This document shows, piece after piece, positions 4,617 to 6,097 of a stretch of 6,097 nt of DNA. Position numbers and translations under genes: made by a program. The notes below the pieces were generated by a model. That model was not told the DNA's origin, did not search any database, and saw only the letters and a list, made by a program, of their open reading frames with translations. Location of the stretch: assembly GCA_041483675.1 (NCBI GenBank), contig JBGPGE010000187.1, forward strand, positions 1-6,097. The letters are read 5' to 3'. The DNA comes from 2-12-FULL-60-19 sp041483675 (GTDB taxonomy: Bacteria > Desulfobacterota > Binatia > UBA9968). How positions within the stretch are numbered: position 1 is the stretch's first letter; every line of letters starts with the position of its first letter.

Positions 4617-5870
4617 CTACGAGCGATAGCGCCAGAGCTGGGGAATGGCGCGAGTAATGCCGACAATCATCAGCAAACAGAGCAGACTTCCCAGCACCAG
4701 CGCGTTGGGCGCGCCCATGACTTCGGCGGTGATGCCGGCGAGCAGCGCGCCCAGGGCATTGGTCGTCTGCGCGAAGACGGTGATGAGACTCGCCGCGCGG
4801 CCGCGCATCGTATCCGGCGCCAAAAGCTGGACCACCGTTCGGCGAATCGCCACGCTGATCGAGTCGGTGAAACCGAGTATCGCCACCGCGACCACCGCCA
4901 TCCAGAACCATTTGGAAACGCCCAGGAGCGCGAGGCTCGCGGCAAAGAAGATCGCGGCGATGACCGCGGCCGGTCCTTTACGCCTGATGTCGCCGGCGAC
5001 GAGCAGCGAAGTGGAGCCGGCCAGAGAGCCGATCGCCGGCGCGGCGTACAAGATGCCTAAACCCGTCGCGCCCATGTGAAAGACGCTCCCGGCGAAGATA
5101 GGAAGAATCGGACGATAGAAGCCGACCAACGTCACGCCGAAGTCGAGCAGAAAAAGCGATAGAATGATCCGCTGGAGCCAGATGAATTCCAACCCTTCGA
5201 CCATGCTCCTGAGACTTACGCGCCGACGCTCTCCCTCCACCCTGCCGGAGCTTCTGAGCGCCAGCACGGCCAGGACGGCGGGGACAAGCGATCCTGCGCT
5301 GGCGAAATAGGCCGGCGGCAGGCCCAAATAGTCGATCATGATGCCGGCGATCGCCGGCCCGACAAGGAAGCTGCTCTGCAAGACCATGGAATTCAGCGTC
5401 ACCGCGTTCATCAGATGAGATCGTGGAACCAGGCCGGGGACGATGGCAAAACGCGCAGGCCAACTGAAAACGTCCACCAACGAGGAAATCACACTTAACA
5501 GGTAAATGTGCCAGACCTGCACCGCGCCCGTGAAGGTGAGAAACGCCAGGGTCAGCGTCGGAATGAGGTGCAACGAGTAGGTGACGGCCAGTAGTTTTTT
5601 TCGATTGAAAGCGTCGGCCACGACGCCGGCGAAAAGTCCGAAGAGAACGTGAGGAAGCGCCTGGAAAAAGCCGGTCAGCCCCAGCTGGAACGACGAGCCG
5701 GAGATTTCATAGACCTGATAGAGGCTGGCGACGTTGCGGATCTGCGAGGCGATGGCCGCCAGGACGCTGGCACTCCAGACCAACCGATAATCTCGAATGA
5801 GCAGCGATGACCACGGCCGGATCGGTTTGTTGCCGGCATCTTCGTGCTCTATGTCAATCGGGTCACCCAC
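4617..5870 (-). CDS. MFS transporter, EntS/DHA3-type exporter, 12 membrane segments
   Basis: A 417-residue inner-membrane protein with about 12 hydrophobic segments, starting near residues 31-50 and ending near 387-406, plus a hydrophilic central loop around 207-228 (SSGRVEGERRRVSL). The loop after segment 2 has the MFS motif A pattern G82-V-V-A-D86-A-F-N-R90-K-K. Segments 4-5 carry FSWPARFAIVPGLVP (135-149) and the segment 5 GPAIAG, typical of MFS_3 members such as the enterobactin exporter EntS and macrolide/multidrug exporters of the DHA3 group. It would export a small molecule by proton antiport; the substrate cannot be read. The GTG at 5870 is the farthest upstream start: an in-frame TAA lies directly before it and no good internal start precedes segment 1. 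The SD is weak. It has its own upstream region and no cotranscribed neighbour in the window. Confidence 0.92.
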   Translation of the reverse strand: MGDPIDIEHEDAGNKPIRPWSSLLIRDYRLVWSASVLAAIASQIRNVASLYQVYEISGSSFQLGLTGFFQALPHVLFGLFAGVVADAFNRKKLLAVTYSLHLIPTLTLAFLTFTGAVQVWHIYLLSVISSLVDVFSWPARFAIVPGLVPRSHLMNAVTLNSMVLQSSFLVGPAIAGIMIDYLGLPPAYFASAGSLVPAVLAVLALRSSGRVEGERRRVSLRSMVEGLEFIWLQRIILSLFLLDFGVTLVGFYRPILPIFAGSVFHMGATGLGILYAAPAIGSLAGSTSLLVAGDIRRKGPAAVIAAIFFAASLALLGVSKWFWMAVVAVAILGFTDSISVAIRRTVVQLLAPDTMRGRAASLITVFAQTTNALGALLAGITAEVMGAPNALVLGSLLCLLMIVGITRAIPQLWRYRS

Positions 5871-5905
5871 TTACATCGCCGAGGCACATCTTCATCGTGA
5901 ATCAA

Positions 5906-5932
5906 ATTATGCAAGCATACGGCCGGAGTCAA
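5906..5932 (-). promoter_or_regulatory. Candidate promoter of the MFS gene
   Basis: On the minus strand TTGACT (5932-5927) precedes CATAAT (5911-5906, five of six) with a short 15-base spacer; shifting to TAATTT (5909-5904) gives 17 bases but a poorer box. The predicted transcript start is about 30 bases before the GTG at 5870. The local sequence is AT-rich compared with the gene. Confidence 0.4.
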
Positions 5933-5979
5933 GAACGAAGCAATTTTAGATTTTCGATCAATCCTGTCCCAACGTTGAC

Positions 5980-6097
5980 ATGAAGTTTCGTTGTAACGCT
6001 TTGAACACAATGGAGTTAGTAACAAATCTCCGATTTATCGATTTGAATTCGGAATACATCCAAACCCATACTTCCGTAGCTTTACGGAAGGAGATCA
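5980..6097 (+). CDS. Possible 5' end of a plus-strand gene running off the right edge
   Basis: From the ATG at 5980 (or at 6010) a plus-strand frame is open for 39 codons to the window end. The peptide contains VTNLRFIDLNSEYIQTHTSV and matches nothing I recognise. There is no SD before either ATG, and TTGACA (5975-5980) overlaps the first, which looks more like a -35 box. The competing reading is that this is leader DNA: a strong AAGGAG (6088-6093) at the edge implies a start codon just outside. I favour the second reading. Confidence 0.2.
   Translation, partial: MKFRCNALNTMELVTNLRFIDLNSEYIQTHTSVALRKEI
6071..6093 (+). promoter_or_regulatory. 20-base palindrome overlapping a strong ribosome binding site
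   Basis: CTTCCGTA (6071-6078) and TACGGAAG (6083-6090) are perfect 8-base inverted arms around GCTT. The right arm runs into AAGGAG (6088-6093), a near-consensus SD. The element is divergent from the MFS gene. It can be a dimeric repressor operator (TetR/MarR-like geometry), or an RNA hairpin that hides the SD of a gene starting just past the edge. Confidence 0.45.

Noticed and set aside
4291..4911. Minus-strand frame of 206 codons ending after the MFS gene
   Set aside because: Most of it is an out-of-frame reading of the MFS gene. The non-overlapping last part has no SD and no recognised family, so it is mentioned only under the intergenic stretch.
1..6097. CRISPR array, tRNA or rRNA genes, transposase genes
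   Set aside because: I saw no regularly spaced repeats, no tRNA cloverleaf with a TTC-type arm, no rRNA-like stretch and no transposase or integrase motifs on either strand.

Overview
The window is GC-rich bacterial DNA with a string of small two-gene modules on the left and two ordinary metabolic/transport genes on the right. Coding density, SD motifs (AGGAGG, GGGAGG), TTGACT-type -35 boxes and GC-rich third positions suggest a proteobacterium or a related uncultivated lineage. The sequence does not allow a firmer placement.

Left part, about 1-1125, plus strand. A truncated XRE/HigA-like antitoxin tail (2-133) is followed by a PIN toxin-antitoxin pair (454-1070). Immediately behind the toxin, with its stop codon inside the element, is a 61-base imperfect hairpin (1065-1125). 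It has the architecture of an integron attC recombination site: inverted R and L boxes, an unpaired spacer, extrahelical bases all on one side and a small terminal stem. A second candidate, with consensus-matching R boxes but a long and poorly paired interior, lies at 139-314. If both are real, the PIN pair is one integron gene cassette (about 308-1119) and the HigA-like gene is the end of the previous one. No integrase or attI is in the window.

Middle part, about 1150-3018, minus strand. A second, unrelated VapB/VapC pair (1967 to 1340) is followed by a 36-residue very basic ORF with a strong SD (1260-1150). Upstream is an AbiEii-type nucleotidyltransferase toxin (2803-2135), preceded with a one-base overlap by a 71-residue partner (3018-2803) that is not a classical AbiEi. 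The leader of that operon contains competing GC-rich hairpins. About 3 kb therefore holds three complete toxin-antitoxin-type modules plus the end of a fourth gene of that kind.

Right part, 3151-5870, minus strand. A D-isomer-specific 2-hydroxyacid dehydrogenase (3151-4215) and a 12-segment MFS exporter of the EntS/DHA3 type (4617-5870) each have a plausible promoter of their own. They are separated by about 330 bases with no convincing gene. The last 230 bases form an AT-rich divergent regulatory region. It ends in a perfect 8+8 palindrome overlapping a strong SD, so a plus-strand gene probably starts at or just beyond the right edge.
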